From positions 1-53,746 of the forward strand of contig NZ_JXKG01000018.1 of the NCBI RefSeq assembly GCF_001885735.1: a DNA stretch of 53,746 bases, in the 5' to 3' direction. A program made the translations under genes and the position numbers. This document shows, in pieces, positions 41,056-49,705 of this stretch (its first letter is position 1; each line of letters starts with the position of its first letter). Origin of the DNA: Enterococcus canintestini (GTDB lineage Bacteria > Bacillota > Bacilli > Lactobacillales > Enterococcaceae). Under the pieces are notes generated by a model. It did not search any database. It saw nothing but the letters and a program-made list of their open reading frames with translations, and was not told the origin of the DNA.

Positions 41056-41568
41056 ATGTCTGAATTTTTTATTCAAGACAAACAGTTGAGTTCCATCACC
41101 CGTACCATTGTCAAAGACGAAAAAGGAAAATCTTTGTTTTTACTCGTGGGACGTTGGGGAACAAAAGGTGATGCGCTCTCTCTTTATAAAATGAACGGGG
41201 AAATGGTAGCCAGCATCAAGCAGATTAGTTTTACTTTTGGGACGCGTTTTGAAATTTACAAAAATTTTGAAAAAGTCGGTACTTTACAAAAGATTTTTCG
41301 CTGGCCTGGTGATTTTTATTATATTCAACAACTTCATTGGACAGTCCAAGGTAATATTTACCAACATCAATATAGTATTCGCCATTTCAATCATCTTATT
41401 ATGAAAATGGATAAAGCCACTTTATTTTCTGGCGACTACTACGTTTTAGATGTGACAAATGACGATGATGCGCCGGTTTGTATTTGTATTGCAGCCATTA
41501 TGGACTATTGGCTTTATAATCGCAGCAAATCACAAAAATTGGATTACCGCCTTACTCCCAATTGCTAA
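41056..41568 (+). CDS. LURP-one/scramblase-like family protein
   Basis: 170 residues, no signal. The pattern YKMNGEMVASIKQISFTFGTRFEIYKNFEKVGTLQKI and WTVQGNIYQHQYSIRHFNHLIMKMDK, with the end ISIAAIMDYWL-like VCICIAAIMDYWLY, is the twelve-stranded barrel of the Tubby/LURP-one (DUF567) type often found in lactic acid bacteria. Biochemical role unknown. AAGGAGG precedes the ATG. A terminator follows at 41603. Confidence 0.75.
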   Translation: MSEFFIQDKQLSSITRTIVKDEKGKSLFLLVGRWGTKGDALSLYKMNGEMVASIKQISFTFGTRFEIYKNFEKVGTLQKIFRWPGDFYYIQQLHWTVQGNIYQHQYSIRHFNHLIMKMDKATLFSGDYYVLDVTNDDDAPVCICIAAIMDYWLYNRSKSQKLDYRLTPNC

Positions 41569-41602
41569 ATAACTACTAAATTCATTAATTGCATTTTATT
41601 TG

Positions 41603-41630
41603 CCAGCGTCTGTGCGCTGGCTTTTTACCT
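41603..41630 (+). terminator. Terminator after the LURP-one gene
   Basis: GCCAGCG...CGCTGGC stem with a short loop followed by TTTTT on the plus strand. The rest of the 240-bp gap to 41781 shows nothing else. Confidence 0.8.
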
Positions 41631-41780
41631 GTTTTTGCTATTAAAGAACTTCCAAATCGCACTTTTTCTCTTTTTCTCTAGTCACTTAGATTTTTACCTT
41701 AGAAAATTAAAGAAAAAATTTGCTACGCTATTTTCCAGATAACAATTTCTATCACATTTAAAGAAGATAACTGCATATAA

Positions 41781-41810
41781 AAAAAGACCGCTAAAAACAG
41801 CGGTCTTTTT
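41781..41810. terminator. Terminator of the GNAT gene at 41.8 kb
   Basis: 12-bp stem (41781-41792 / 41799-41810) with a 6-nt loop and A/T runs on both sides; directly abuts the stop codon of the minus-strand acetyltransferase. Confidence 0.85.
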
Positions 41811-42377
41811 TTAAGATATTGGTTTTTGCATATGTTCATATTGATGGCCAGCAATCATGGTTTTGGCAACTGTTTTAAAGCCATTGCGCTCATATAATCG
41901 CTTTGCACCAGGATTTTGTTCATCTACACTCAAACCGATGACGCTTTCTCCATCTCGTTTAACAATTTGCGGTAGTGCCGCTAATAATTCGCCGCCAATC
42001 CCCTGCCCGCGAAATTCTTTTGAAACAGAAATAGAATCTAAATACCATTCGGGTTCAATCGTTTCAGGATCAGTAAAAAGACGAGTATCTTTCGGAATAT
42101 CAAATTTTTCTAGTAATGGAATTAAGGGCTCATCAATCGTTTTTTCTGCACTAGCTGGATAGCCATAAGCCACACCGGCAACTTTGCCATCAATTTCTTT
42201 AACCAATGCACGTTTATAACCATAACGATAATCGCCAATAGCGACACTTTCTTCTAACAAGGCCAAAGTTTTTTTGGCGCCATATTTTTTAACAAAAGGT
42301 AACTCCATATCTTCTAAAATGACTAATACAAGTGGCGCAATAGCAGCTGCATCAGACTTTTTTGCATAACGTATCAT
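41811..42377 (-). CDS. GNAT-family N-acetyltransferase
   Basis: 188 residues from ATG 42377 (GGAGG, 8-nt spacing; the in-frame start 30 bp upstream is rejected). Acetyl-CoA loop SVSKEFRGQGIGGELLAALP (about 130-149) and NPGAKRLYERNGFK (about 162-175). The middle has FTDPETIEPEWYLDSI, common in Lactobacillales acetylases near nrdI-like genes. Substrate unknown. Confidence 0.88.
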   Translation of the reverse strand: MIRYAKKSDAAAIAPLVLVILEDMELPFVKKYGAKKTLALLEESVAIGDYRYGYKRALVKEIDGKVAGVAYGYPASAEKTIDEPLIPLLEKFDIPKDTRLFTDPETIEPEWYLDSISVSKEFRGQGIGGELLAALPQIVKRDGESVIGLSVDEQNPGAKRLYERNGFKTVAKTMIAGHQYEHMQKPIS

Positions 42378-42501
42378 GTTATCAACCTCCACCAGTAAGC
42401 TTACCATGTCCCATGTATTTTACCAAGTGGGTCTACTATAAATTTCTAAAAAAAGCATGTTATAATTCAAAGCGAAGTACTAATAAAAAGGAGTAACTTA
42501 A

Positions 42502-42945
42502 ATGAACATTTACTATATGTCAATTTCTGGCAACACGCGCACATTTGTGACAAATTTACAAAAATATGCACAAAGCCAACATGAGAAAAATAACGCAAAT
42601 CCTCCTATCACCCTTTACGCAGTAGATGACAATACATTACCAGAGCCTATCACAGCACCTTTTTTTGTTTTTGTTCCCACTTATTTAGAAGGTGGCAATG
42701 GGGTGGATAATGGCGATCAGGAAATTTTAACTGAAGCCTTAAGAGAATATATTGCTTATGAAGATAACCAGAAAAATTGTTTAGGAATTGTTGGAAGCGG
42801 GAATAAGAATTTTAATCGACAATACTGTTTAACGGCTAAACAATATGCCGCTCAATTTAATTGTCCTTTTTTAGCTGACTATGAGCTACGCGGCACACCA
42901 AAAGATGTAGCGCGAATCTATCAAATTTTATTAGCGGCATTATAA
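42502..42945 (+). CDS. nrdI: NrdI flavodoxin-like protein of class Ib ribonucleotide reductase
   Basis: 147 residues. It has the short flavodoxin opening MNIYYMSISGNTRTF with the phosphate loop SISGNTR, the FVPTYLEGGNG loop that wraps FMN, and GSGNKNFNRQYC near 95-106. NrdI supplies the oxidant that assembles the dimanganese-tyrosyl cofactor in NrdF. nrdE, nrdF and nrdH are not beside it, so it stands alone, as in several streptococci and enterococci. AAAAGGAG before ATG. Confidence 0.92.
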   Translation: MNIYYMSISGNTRTFVTNLQKYAQSQHEKNNANPPITLYAVDDNTLPEPITAPFFVFVPTYLEGGNGVDNGDQEILTEALREYIAYEDNQKNCLGIVGSGNKNFNRQYCLTAKQYAAQFNCPFLADYELRGTPKDVARIYQILLAAL

Positions 42946-43018
42946 AAATTTTTGCTACCATCATACTTTTAATTAATACCGTGAATAGATTAATTAACTT
43001 ATGCTAATTTATTTAAGT

Positions 43019-43068
43019 AAAACTCCTTTCTTTTTGCGTACTTGTTAGTAGAAAAAGAAAGGAGTTTT
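43019..43068 (+). promoter_or_regulatory. 17-bp hairpin that buries the next gene's ribosome binding site
   Basis: Perfect 17-bp arms (43019-43035 / 43052-43068) around a 16-nt loop, ending in TTTT. The right arm contains the AAAGGAG that serves the ATG at 43072. Read from upstream it would act as a terminator or translation block; a promoter in the loop or melting of the stem would be needed for efficient translation. Confidence 0.7.
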
Positions 43069-43071
43069 GTT

Positions 43072-43434
43072 ATGAAACTTTATCACATTCGAAAAGAAAA
43101 TGGTTTTAATCAACACACATTTTATGGTTGGTTAAAAGAAACTGGGCTAATTGAAAAGGGTCCGGCAGGCTATATTCCCGGTCCAATGGCCTGGGAAGAA
43201 ATGGCGCTTTTAACAACTAAAAAAATTGATGACACAGGTAAAGTGCGCAATGTTACGCAAGTTACTGTCTCAAAAAGCAAAGTCGCTGACTTAATTACTG
43301 CCTATTTAAACAGTGGTAAACCTAATCTCTACAATAAACGTAAACAAGAAGAAGAATTACAATTAAAATTACAAGAACTACAAAAACGTTTAGAAAAGAT
43401 TGAATCTAAGCTGACTCAACTGCCGCTAACATAG
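43072..43434 (+). CDS. Antirepressor-like DNA-binding protein (KilAC-like), orphan
   Basis: 120 residues from ATG 43072. The first 75 residues (KENGFNQHTFYGWLKETGLIEKGPAGYIPGPMAWEEM) resemble the C-terminal KilA/antirepressor fold, where a 'FYxWL...G' helix pair carries the DNA contact. The last 40 are a Lys/Glu/Leu coiled coil for dimerisation (LQLKLQELQKRLEKIESKL). No phage genes surround it. Its ribosome binding site lies inside the hairpin at 43019-43068. Regulatory target unknown. Confidence 0.6.
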   Translation: MKLYHIRKENGFNQHTFYGWLKETGLIEKGPAGYIPGPMAWEEMALLTTKKIDDTGKVRNVTQVTVSKSKVADLITAYLNSGKPNLYNKRKQEEELQLKLQELQKRLEKIESKLTQLPLT

Positions 43435-43493
43435 TTCTTTATTCAGAAAATTTGAATTAATTAAATTTGATAGCACTAGACCACAATCAAAAA

Positions 43494-43528
43494 GAACCGT
43501 TCTTCTACAAGTAAAATGAGAACGGTTC
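43494..43528. terminator. Convergent terminator between the antirepressor-like gene and the TDT transporter gene
   Basis: 10-bp stem (43494-43503 / 43519-43528) with a 15-nt loop, between two genes pointing at each other; poly-A precedes it so it serves the minus-strand gene best. Confidence 0.65.
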
Positions 43529-43565
43529 AAAAGATTGTATTTATTTTTATTTCAGCAGGCTTAAT

Positions 43566-44522
43566 TTAGCTTTGGTGTATAACAGCTAATCTTTTAACTT
43601 GCTTTATTAAAAAATGCAAGTAATGTCCACCTACATAAATTATCATAATAACGGCTAAAGACGTTTCAACTACGGCTAAAAGATCCATCAAAAGAAAAGA
43701 TTGTCCTATTTCTTTAAAAAAATCACTCGCACTTTTAGCGGCAAAAGCAGAAATCGCTAAGGGGAAAGTAAAGGCCGCGTAACTAGGATAAAAAGGCAAA
43801 CGAATCATTTTTACTACTTGGAAAATAATGAACCAATATAATATTTGTGATAAAATTAGTAAGCTAATTACTAAAAACAACTGCGGATCTGAAAATGCTT
43901 TTAAATATCCCGTTAACTCAAGCGACCCTGGAGCTGCGATAATTGTAACTAAAGGTAAGGTCGCCTCTGCCATCTTTTTAAATAAGAAAACCCGTTTAAT
44001 AATTAACGGCAATAAAAGTAAGTAGAAAAATAGACCTACCCAAAAGTTTACTTGGCCAATTAGGGGGAAGAAATTCCCACTTGTAACCGAGATGACCCCG
44101 ATTCCAACATAAACAATAAACCAGCTAGGATAAAGATGTTCGATTGTAACACTGGGCTTAATTAAAAAATGATACGTAAAATACGCCATCAAATAATAAT
44201 GAACGATAATGGCAAGTAGCCATAAATATTTGATTACTGGTGCAATTATTTGTATTTGAAGTAAATAGGTACATAAAACCATTGTCCCCATCGTAAAGGT
44301 GGGGGCCACCGATGCAATAATCGGATCGGTCAAACTTGCATGCACATGGTGAAAAGTTAAACAAACTTTGAGTAAAACAGCACTAAATAACAGTCCAGCT
44401 ATCACCCCAAAGCTATTACCAAGTAGAATGAATTGATAGTTTTTTAATACATTTCCAATTGTAGCTAGACCTAAAATCAAACCACAAATGGGAATGGGGA
44501 TTGTTTTTAAAAAGTCTCGCAC
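43566..44522 (-). CDS. TDT-family (tellurite-resistance/dicarboxylate) membrane transporter
   Basis: 318 residues with about ten membrane helices. It begins LKTIPIPICGLILGLATIGNVL, the N-terminal helix pattern of TehA/SLAC1-like channels, and ends with KSASDFFKEIGQSF and a last amphipathic part. The family exports anions or dicarboxylates, or gives tellurite resistance. It is divergent from a LysR-type regulator, which likely controls it. Confidence 0.8.
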   Translation of the reverse strand: MRDFLKTIPIPICGLILGLATIGNVLKNYQFILLGNSFGVIAGLLFSAVLLKVCLTFHHVHASLTDPIIASVAPTFTMGTMVLCTYLLQIQIIAPVIKYLWLLAIIVHYYLMAYFTYHFLIKPSVTIEHLYPSWFIVYVGIGVISVTSGNFFPLIGQVNFWVGLFFYLLLLPLIIKRVFLFKKMAEATLPLVTIIAAPGSLELTGYLKAFSDPQLFLVISLLILSQILYWFIIFQVVKMIRLPFYPSYAAFTFPLAISAFAAKSASDFFKEIGQSFLLMDLLAVVETSLAVIMIIYVGGHYLHFLIKQVKRLAVIHQS

Positions 44523-44560
44523 TTTTGTCCTCCTTATCGTTTTAAAAATTTGTTTACTTT

Positions 44561-44632
44561 CTCACTAGTGAGTACGTAGTTAGTATAGTGATTTTTTGAC
44601 TAAAAGAAAAATAAATAGTATAAATACTTATT
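44561..44632. promoter_or_regulatory. Operator region for the divergent TDT/LysR pair
   Basis: A perfect 12-bp palindrome CTCACTAGTGAG (44561-44572) and, closer to the regulator gene, a dyad AATAAATAGTAT-aa-ATACTTATT (44610-44632) of the T-N11-A style bound by LysR proteins. Together they fill the 140-bp gap between the two start codons. Confidence 0.5.
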
Positions 44633-44665
44633 ATTAGTTTTTTTTATTAAAACGGAGGTTCTCTG

Positions 44666-45502
44666 ATGTTACATCTACTACACACCTTTGTTTCTGTCTA
44701 CGAGACTAGAAATTTTACCCATACAGCAGAAGATTTATTTTTATCCCAACCAACGATTTCCGCTCAGATCAAAAAATTAGAAGAACATTTACAAGTAGAC
44801 TTGTTCATTCGAAACGGCAAACAAGAAATCATTCCGACAAAAGAAGCCGTCTTTTTATATCCCCGCGCTTTGCAAATCATTGAAGAATGGGAAGATACGA
44901 GTCAGCGGCTCAAAAACCAAGAAAATTTTCGTTTACAATGTATTGTCGGATGCTCACACACCTGTGCGGTCTATTTTGTGCCCAAACTGCTCCCTCATTT
45001 GGTCAAACAATTTCCAAATGTTGATTTTTCCATTAAACTAATGAATTCCGAAGAAGTAGGCCAACAAATGGCACAAAATAAGGTAAGTATTGGTTTTATC
45101 GAAAAACCAGAACGAAACGAAGCAATTAACCAAACACCTATTTATGAAGATGAATTAGTTTTAGCTGGTGATGAAAAATCGCAATACTGGCTGTTAAGAG
45201 AAAACGAATCGGGCTTACGCTTTTATAATGAAATTTATTTACGCGAAAATAATTTGTTGCCAAACGTTATTTTTGTCGACAATAATGAAGCAATTTTAGC
45301 CTTGTTAAAAGAAGGTTTTGGTCGCTCTATCATCTCAAAATTAGCGATTAACTCTGATATTCCTTATCAAGAAATTCACGAGCATCACCTCCGCCATTTT
45401 TACCTTTTAACGCATAAAGCCGTATTTAAGGATGTTTTACGGGAAATTGCGGCTTTTATTGAAATCTTGGTGCCTCACTTACAGGAACGAAAAATATTTT
45501 AA
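44666..45502 (+). CDS. LysR-family transcriptional regulator
   Basis: 278 residues. HTH at about 15-45 (NFTHTAEDLFLSQPTISAQIKKLEEHLQVDLF) followed by an effector-binding domain (about 90-275, VGCSHTCAVYFVPKLLPHLVKQFP). CysB/CbbR-like members sense metabolites. It is divergent from the transporter gene and likely activates it; it also probably represses itself. AACGGAGGTT precedes the ATG. Confidence 0.9.
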   Translation: MLHLLHTFVSVYETRNFTHTAEDLFLSQPTISAQIKKLEEHLQVDLFIRNGKQEIIPTKEAVFLYPRALQIIEEWEDTSQRLKNQENFRLQCIVGCSHTCAVYFVPKLLPHLVKQFPNVDFSIKLMNSEEVGQQMAQNKVSIGFIEKPERNEAINQTPIYEDELVLAGDEKSQYWLLRENESGLRFYNEIYLRENNLLPNVIFVDNNEAILALLKEGFGRSIISKLAINSDIPYQEIHEHHLRHFYLLTHKAVFKDVLREIAAFIEILVPHLQERKIF

Positions 45503-45555
45503 AAAGTTAGTGATTGTGGCAAAAGCTGCTTTTATCACAATATTTATACGCAAAA

Positions 45556-45588
45556 AGGCGGTGTGACAAGATTTTTGTCACACCGCCT
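45556..45588. terminator. Palindromic terminator between LysR and glycerate kinase genes (GTGTGACAA family)
   Basis: 14-bp arms (45556-45569 / 45575-45588), 5-nt loop, A and T runs outside; serves the two converging genes. Third copy of the palindrome family. Confidence 0.85.
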
Positions 45589-45596
45589 AACTTTTA

Positions 45597-46700
45597 TTAT
45601 TTCTGTCCTGATAAATAGACTTTCACTACATTTTCAGTTAATAATGCAATATTTTCCAGCGTAACTTTTTTCACCATCGCATCTTTTAACGTTATTGGTC
45701 GCGTTTGAATTGAGAAAACACCATCAAAATGATATTCGATTCCAGTGATATTTTCCGGACGTGCGCCACAAAAAGCTACGACAGGAAGTTGATGTTTGCG
45801 AGCTAAGCGCGCGACGCCTAAAGGAACTTTGCCTTGGGCTGTTTGCTCATCAAAGCGCCCTTCGCCAGTTATCACAAAATCACAACTCGCTAATTTATGA
45901 TCTAAATCAAGTAATTGCGCAATTGTCGCAAAACCCGGTTGTAACTGCCCACCTGCTAATAAAATACTGCCACCAATTCCACCTGCTGCGCCACTACCTG
46001 AAAATTTATTCAGATCAATTTGTGATTGGAATTTTTTCCGCACAGCTTCAGCAGCAGCATCAAACTGGGCCAAGATTTTTTCAGTGCCACCTTTTTGCGC
46101 GCCAAAGCCATAAGAAAAGCCATTCACGCCAGTATAAGGATTCATTACATCTGTTAGTCCAATCAATTTTTTACCGTCTAAATTAGGAAATACAAGCTCA
46201 GCTAAATATTTTTCCTCTAATAGCAATGGATTTTTTGGCGGAATATCTTGCCCACAAAGTGCTGCAAGTAGGCCCAGTCCACCATCATTTACTCCACTGC
46301 CGCCTAAAGAAACAAATACTTGGGTTGCTTCTTTTATAGCCGCTAAAATCACTAATCCTAATCCATAGGAATGAGCAGCTTGGATTGTTTTTTCATTTGG
46401 AGTGATGCGCGTAAGACCAAGTATTTGCGCAGATTCAATAATTGCTGTTTTAACTTGATCAATTTCTGTTAGCCAGTAGTGTCCTTTTATTGGGCGACCT
46501 AATAAATCAATCGTATCCACTTCTCTTTTTTGACCAGTAAACGCTTTTGATAAAATCGCTAAAGTCCCTTCACCACCATCAGCAATGGGGACATTACAAC
46601 TGCTAATTCCTAATTTTTTCAACGCCTGGCAAACTGCACCGTTTAATTCCTCTGAAGTTGCACTCCCTTTATATGAATCAATTGCCACACAAACTTTCAT
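45597..46700 (-). CDS. glxK: Glycerate 2-kinase (GarK/GlxK family)
   Basis: 367 residues from ATG 46700 (AGGAGGTGGCGAGG upstream; a GTG three codons earlier overlaps the site). Opening MKVCVAIDSYKGSATSEEL and the conserved FVSLGGSGVNDGGLGLLAAL (about 133-152), TDVMNPYTGVNG, GSGAAGGIGGSILLAGG and CDFVITGEGRFDEQTAQGK (about 275-293) identify the family. It phosphorylates glycerate for entry to glycolysis. No pathway genes are beside it. Confidence 0.92.
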   Translation of the reverse strand: MKVCVAIDSYKGSATSEELNGAVCQALKKLGISSCNVPIADGGEGTLAILSKAFTGQKREVDTIDLLGRPIKGHYWLTEIDQVKTAIIESAQILGLTRITPNEKTIQAAHSYGLGLVILAAIKEATQVFVSLGGSGVNDGGLGLLAALCGQDIPPKNPLLLEEKYLAELVFPNLDGKKLIGLTDVMNPYTGVNGFSYGFGAQKGGTEKILAQFDAAAEAVRKKFQSQIDLNKFSGSGAAGGIGGSILLAGGQLQPGFATIAQLLDLDHKLASCDFVITGEGRFDEQTAQGKVPLGVARLARKHQLPVVAFCGARPENITGIEYHFDGVFSIQTRPITLKDAMVKKVTLENIALLTENVVKVYLSGQK

Positions 46701-46820
46701 CCTCGCCACCTCCTCAAATTAAAACTTTTACTGCTCGTTTTATTTAATTGTAGAAAAAAGAACCGATTAAAGCAAAAATTTAATGGTTTGACTGCAACAA
46801 GCCTTCTCTAACTATAAAAA

Positions 46821-46857
46821 AATACGAAGAAAAGGTACTAACTCTTTTCTTCGTATT
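46821..46857 (-). terminator. Terminator after the TtcA-family gene
   Basis: Perfect 14-bp stem (46821-46834 / 46844-46857) with a 9-nt loop and a T-run on the minus strand. Confidence 0.85.
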
Positions 46858-46869
46858 CAATAAAATTAG

Positions 46870-47616
46870 CTATTTTGTTAAAGGCCAAAAATCCGCAGCA
46901 GTTCCTTGTTCCATCCCCATTAAAAACTTCTGGCGTACATCAGGATAGCTTTTGGCAATATTTTCAACAAAACCCTTGATTTCTTCTCGTTTTGTTTTTT
47001 TATCAGCAGGACAAGGATTAAAAACAATTGGAAGTTCTTCTCTTTTCACAAAGCGAATAATCTCTTGTTCTGGTATATACAGCAACGGACGAATCAAGGT
47101 CACTTCTGTTTTTGTCAAATAACTTTTCGGTTCAAAACTATTTAACTTACCATGGAATAAAAAGTTCATAAAATAAGTTTCAATAGCGTCATCTAAATGA
47201 TGTCCTAAAGCAACTTTATTACATCCAAGTTCTCTCGCTTTATTGTACAAAATTCCCCGCCGTAACTTGGCACATAAAGAACATGGGGACTGCTCTTTTC
47301 TAATATCAAATACCACTTCGGCAATATTTGTAGGCACAACCTCCAACTTGTAACCTAGATTTTGACATAAATTGTGGAGCGGTTGTAAATCAACTCCTTC
47401 AAAGCCCATATCTAAACTGATTGGTACTATTTCAAAAGAAAAGCCCAGCCGTTCTTGCTTGGCAATGGTATCTAAAAAATAAAGTAAACTACTACTATCT
47501 TTTCCCCCACTTAAACCAATTGCAACTTTATCACCTGGTTCAATCAAATTATGATTTAAAATAGCCCGACGAATGGGATTATAATAAAGTTGGTTGTCTT
47601 TTTTCTTAAAGCTCAT
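46870..47616 (-). CDS. TtcA-family tRNA 2-thiolation enzyme
   Basis: 248 residues. PP-loop GLSGGKDSS (34-42) binds ATP; CSLCAKLRRG (near 110-120) and a later Pro-Cys-Pro (FNPCPADK) provide Cys for iron-sulfur or sulfur transfer; GHHLDDAIETYFMN lies between. Proteobacterial TtcA makes 2-thiocytidine 32; in Firmicutes the exact target base is less certain. It begins 24 bp after the stop of the LTA-synthase gene. Confidence 0.85.
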   Translation of the reverse strand: MSFKKKDNQLYYNPIRRAILNHNLIEPGDKVAIGLSGGKDSSSLLYFLDTIAKQERLGFSFEIVPISLDMGFEGVDLQPLHNLCQNLGYKLEVVPTNIAEVVFDIRKEQSPCSLCAKLRRGILYNKARELGCNKVALGHHLDDAIETYFMNFLFHGKLNSFEPKSYLTKTEVTLIRPLLYIPEQEIIRFVKREELPIVFNPCPADKKTKREEIKGFVENIAKSYPDVRQKFLMGMEQGTAADFWPLTK

Positions 47617-47640
47617 AGTAACTCCTTATCATAAAAATAA

Positions 47641-49446
47641 TTATTTAAAAAAATCCGTTTTTAAGCTATACTGCTTGCCTGCTAAGATGTCATATTGAAT
47701 CAGACGATAATCTTCATAAGTCGTTTTAGCCGCTCCTGTTAATGTCAAATTCTTTTGCCACGTTCCTTGATTTAAATACATATTTTTTTCAAAAGCTGGC
47801 AAAGTATGTGCTAACTGTAGAAGCATCTCATAATAAGGGCTAAGTTTAAGTCCTGCTTGAGAGAATAGATTAGGCGCAAAATAAAACGGACTTGTAATCG
47901 CGTCATGTTGCTGACTATTCGCCAATTTTCCCGCTGAATCAAACATTAAAAACTGAGTTTCATGGAGGGTTGTGCCACTATTGGCTTTTTGAATGGCATC
48001 AGAATAAATCCCCGGTAAATGATCGCCCCAAAAAACAATCAATGTACGGCGAGGTAACTGCTTAACCGCCTCGGTAAAGTGCTGTAATGCAGCTGAACTA
48101 TAAGCTACATCTTGTAAATAATTCGCAATCGCATTCGTATTCGCATTGTCATCAGCAGTTACGTTATAAGAAATATTATTGTACTTATCACCATAAGGCA
48201 TATGTGTTTGCATCGTCACCAAATGCACAAATTGCGGTTTCTTATTGGCTTTTAAAAGATCCAAAATCTCATCATAAGCAGACTCATCAGAGATATAAGG
48301 ATTATTTTCAATTTTATCACGATATTTCATTGTATCTTGATCAAGAAAACGATCAAATCCTAAAATATTATAAACGTCTTTTCGCTTATACATCGAAGTA
48401 TCATAAGGATGAATGGCAGTAGTATCATAGCCTTGTTCTTTTGTTAGGGAAACAAGTGATGGTAAGCTCTTTAATTTTGGAACTAAAAGCGTATAAGGCG
48501 TTGTCATCTGGGCGTTTAATAGCTCCATACTAAAACTCGTCAACGCTTCAAATTCAATATTAGCTGTCCCGCCCCCATAATTTTGCGACAACATTTTGCC
48601 ACTATAAGTATTGTTTGCGACCGCATAATAATCTGCCAACGGTTGCCCAGTATACTGAATTCCTTTTAAATGAGCGGGATCAGAAAAACTTTCTGACATG
48701 ACATAAATGATGTTAGGCTTTTCTTTACTATCTGTTTCAGCATCGCCTTGATATTTTTTGACAACTGAGGCAACTTTTTCTGCCGAATAATCTTGTGGTT
48801 TTGTCATCGCTTCAACTCTTAAATTGTACAAAAAACCGCCGACAAAACCAACGTTATAATAGTTCATCTTCTGAGAGTATGGAATCCAAAGCGCTGTTTT
48901 GTTATACGCTTTACGCAATAAGTTATCATTAGAATTAAAATGGCTGGCATAAAGTAAAAAGAAGACACTCAGTAAAAAAATAATTCCTCGAAAGATTTGC
49001 TTTTTGGGCGCTAATTTACGACTGCGATAAATACTATATCCCAATGCTAATAGCGCTAATAAAAGGACAAAAAGGGCAAAAATGAAAAGTGGCCAACCCA
49101 CCATATCTTTTAAAACACCAAGTTGTCCTAGCATTTTCAAATCATCAGGATAGATAGGTTCTTGGCGGGCAGTCATTTTTTGATAGTCAGCAAAACCTAA
49201 TAAACCAATGGCCACGCTATAAAATAAGCCCCCAAATAAAAGCGATCCGGCAATAGCTGCAAAAACACCATAAACGGCCAATAAAACCAAACTACCTAAG
49301 AAAAATTTAGCTGTATGCCAGGAAAATGCAAACTTCAATGCTAAATCAAGCGATAAATCATTTTGACACCACTGCAAATATAAGTTACTCATTATAATCA
49401 GTAAAAAAACTGCTATCGCAGCAAAAACATATTTTAATTTTTTCAT
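47641..49446 (-). CDS. LTA-synthase-family sulfatase-fold membrane enzyme
   Basis: 601 residues. About five membrane helices in the first 165 residues precede an extracellular sulfatase-type domain. The nucleophile is probably Thr294 in NYGGGTANIEFEAL, with PNIIYVMSESFSDPAHL (metal-binding Glu), TTAIHPYDTSMYKR and VFWGDHLPGIY (Asp-His) completing the site. Such enzymes transfer glycerol phosphate from phosphatidylglycerol to lipoteichoic acid or related glycolipids. The N-terminal half differs from canonical LtaS, so it may be a primase-like or alternative paralog. Confidence 0.85.
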   Translation of the reverse strand: MKKLKYVFAAIAVFLLIIMSNLYLQWCQNDLSLDLALKFAFSWHTAKFFLGSLVLLAVYGVFAAIAGSLLFGGLFYSVAIGLLGFADYQKMTARQEPIYPDDLKMLGQLGVLKDMVGWPLFIFALFVLLLALLALGYSIYRSRKLAPKKQIFRGIIFLLSVFFLLYASHFNSNDNLLRKAYNKTALWIPYSQKMNYYNVGFVGGFLYNLRVEAMTKPQDYSAEKVASVVKKYQGDAETDSKEKPNIIYVMSESFSDPAHLKGIQYTGQPLADYYAVANNTYSGKMLSQNYGGGTANIEFEALTSFSMELLNAQMTTPYTLLVPKLKSLPSLVSLTKEQGYDTTAIHPYDTSMYKRKDVYNILGFDRFLDQDTMKYRDKIENNPYISDESAYDEILDLLKANKKPQFVHLVTMQTHMPYGDKYNNISYNVTADDNANTNAIANYLQDVAYSSAALQHFTEAVKQLPRRTLIVFWGDHLPGIYSDAIQKANSGTTLHETQFLMFDSAGKLANSQQHDAITSPFYFAPNLFSQAGLKLSPYYEMLLQLAHTLPAFEKNMYLNQGTWQKNLTLTGAAKTTYEDYRLIQYDILAGKQYSLKTDFFK

Positions 49447-49552
49447 GAAGAAACCTTCTATTCCTTATTTTTGTTATTCTTTTCTCAATAGCTTTTATTG
49501 TAGCGGTTTGATTTGTAAGTGTAAAGAAGCTCCAAAAAATTTAAAAAAGGGC

Positions 49553-49584
49553 AAAAAAAAAGAGGATCCATACTGGTATCCTCT
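49553..49584 (-). terminator. Terminator of the pncB-nadE operon
   Basis: An AGAGGAT(A/C)C...ATCCTCT hairpin (49561-49584) followed by nine T on the minus strand, about 120 bp downstream of nadE. Confidence 0.8.
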
Positions 49585-49705
49585 AGCCGTTGTTGACGGA
49601 GTCTTCCCCAAAACTCCACTTTTAGTATAAAATAAACTAAGTTATATAGCAAAAGTGACGGAAATATTTTAATTAAAAATTAATTTGCACCATCATAATT
49701 TTATT

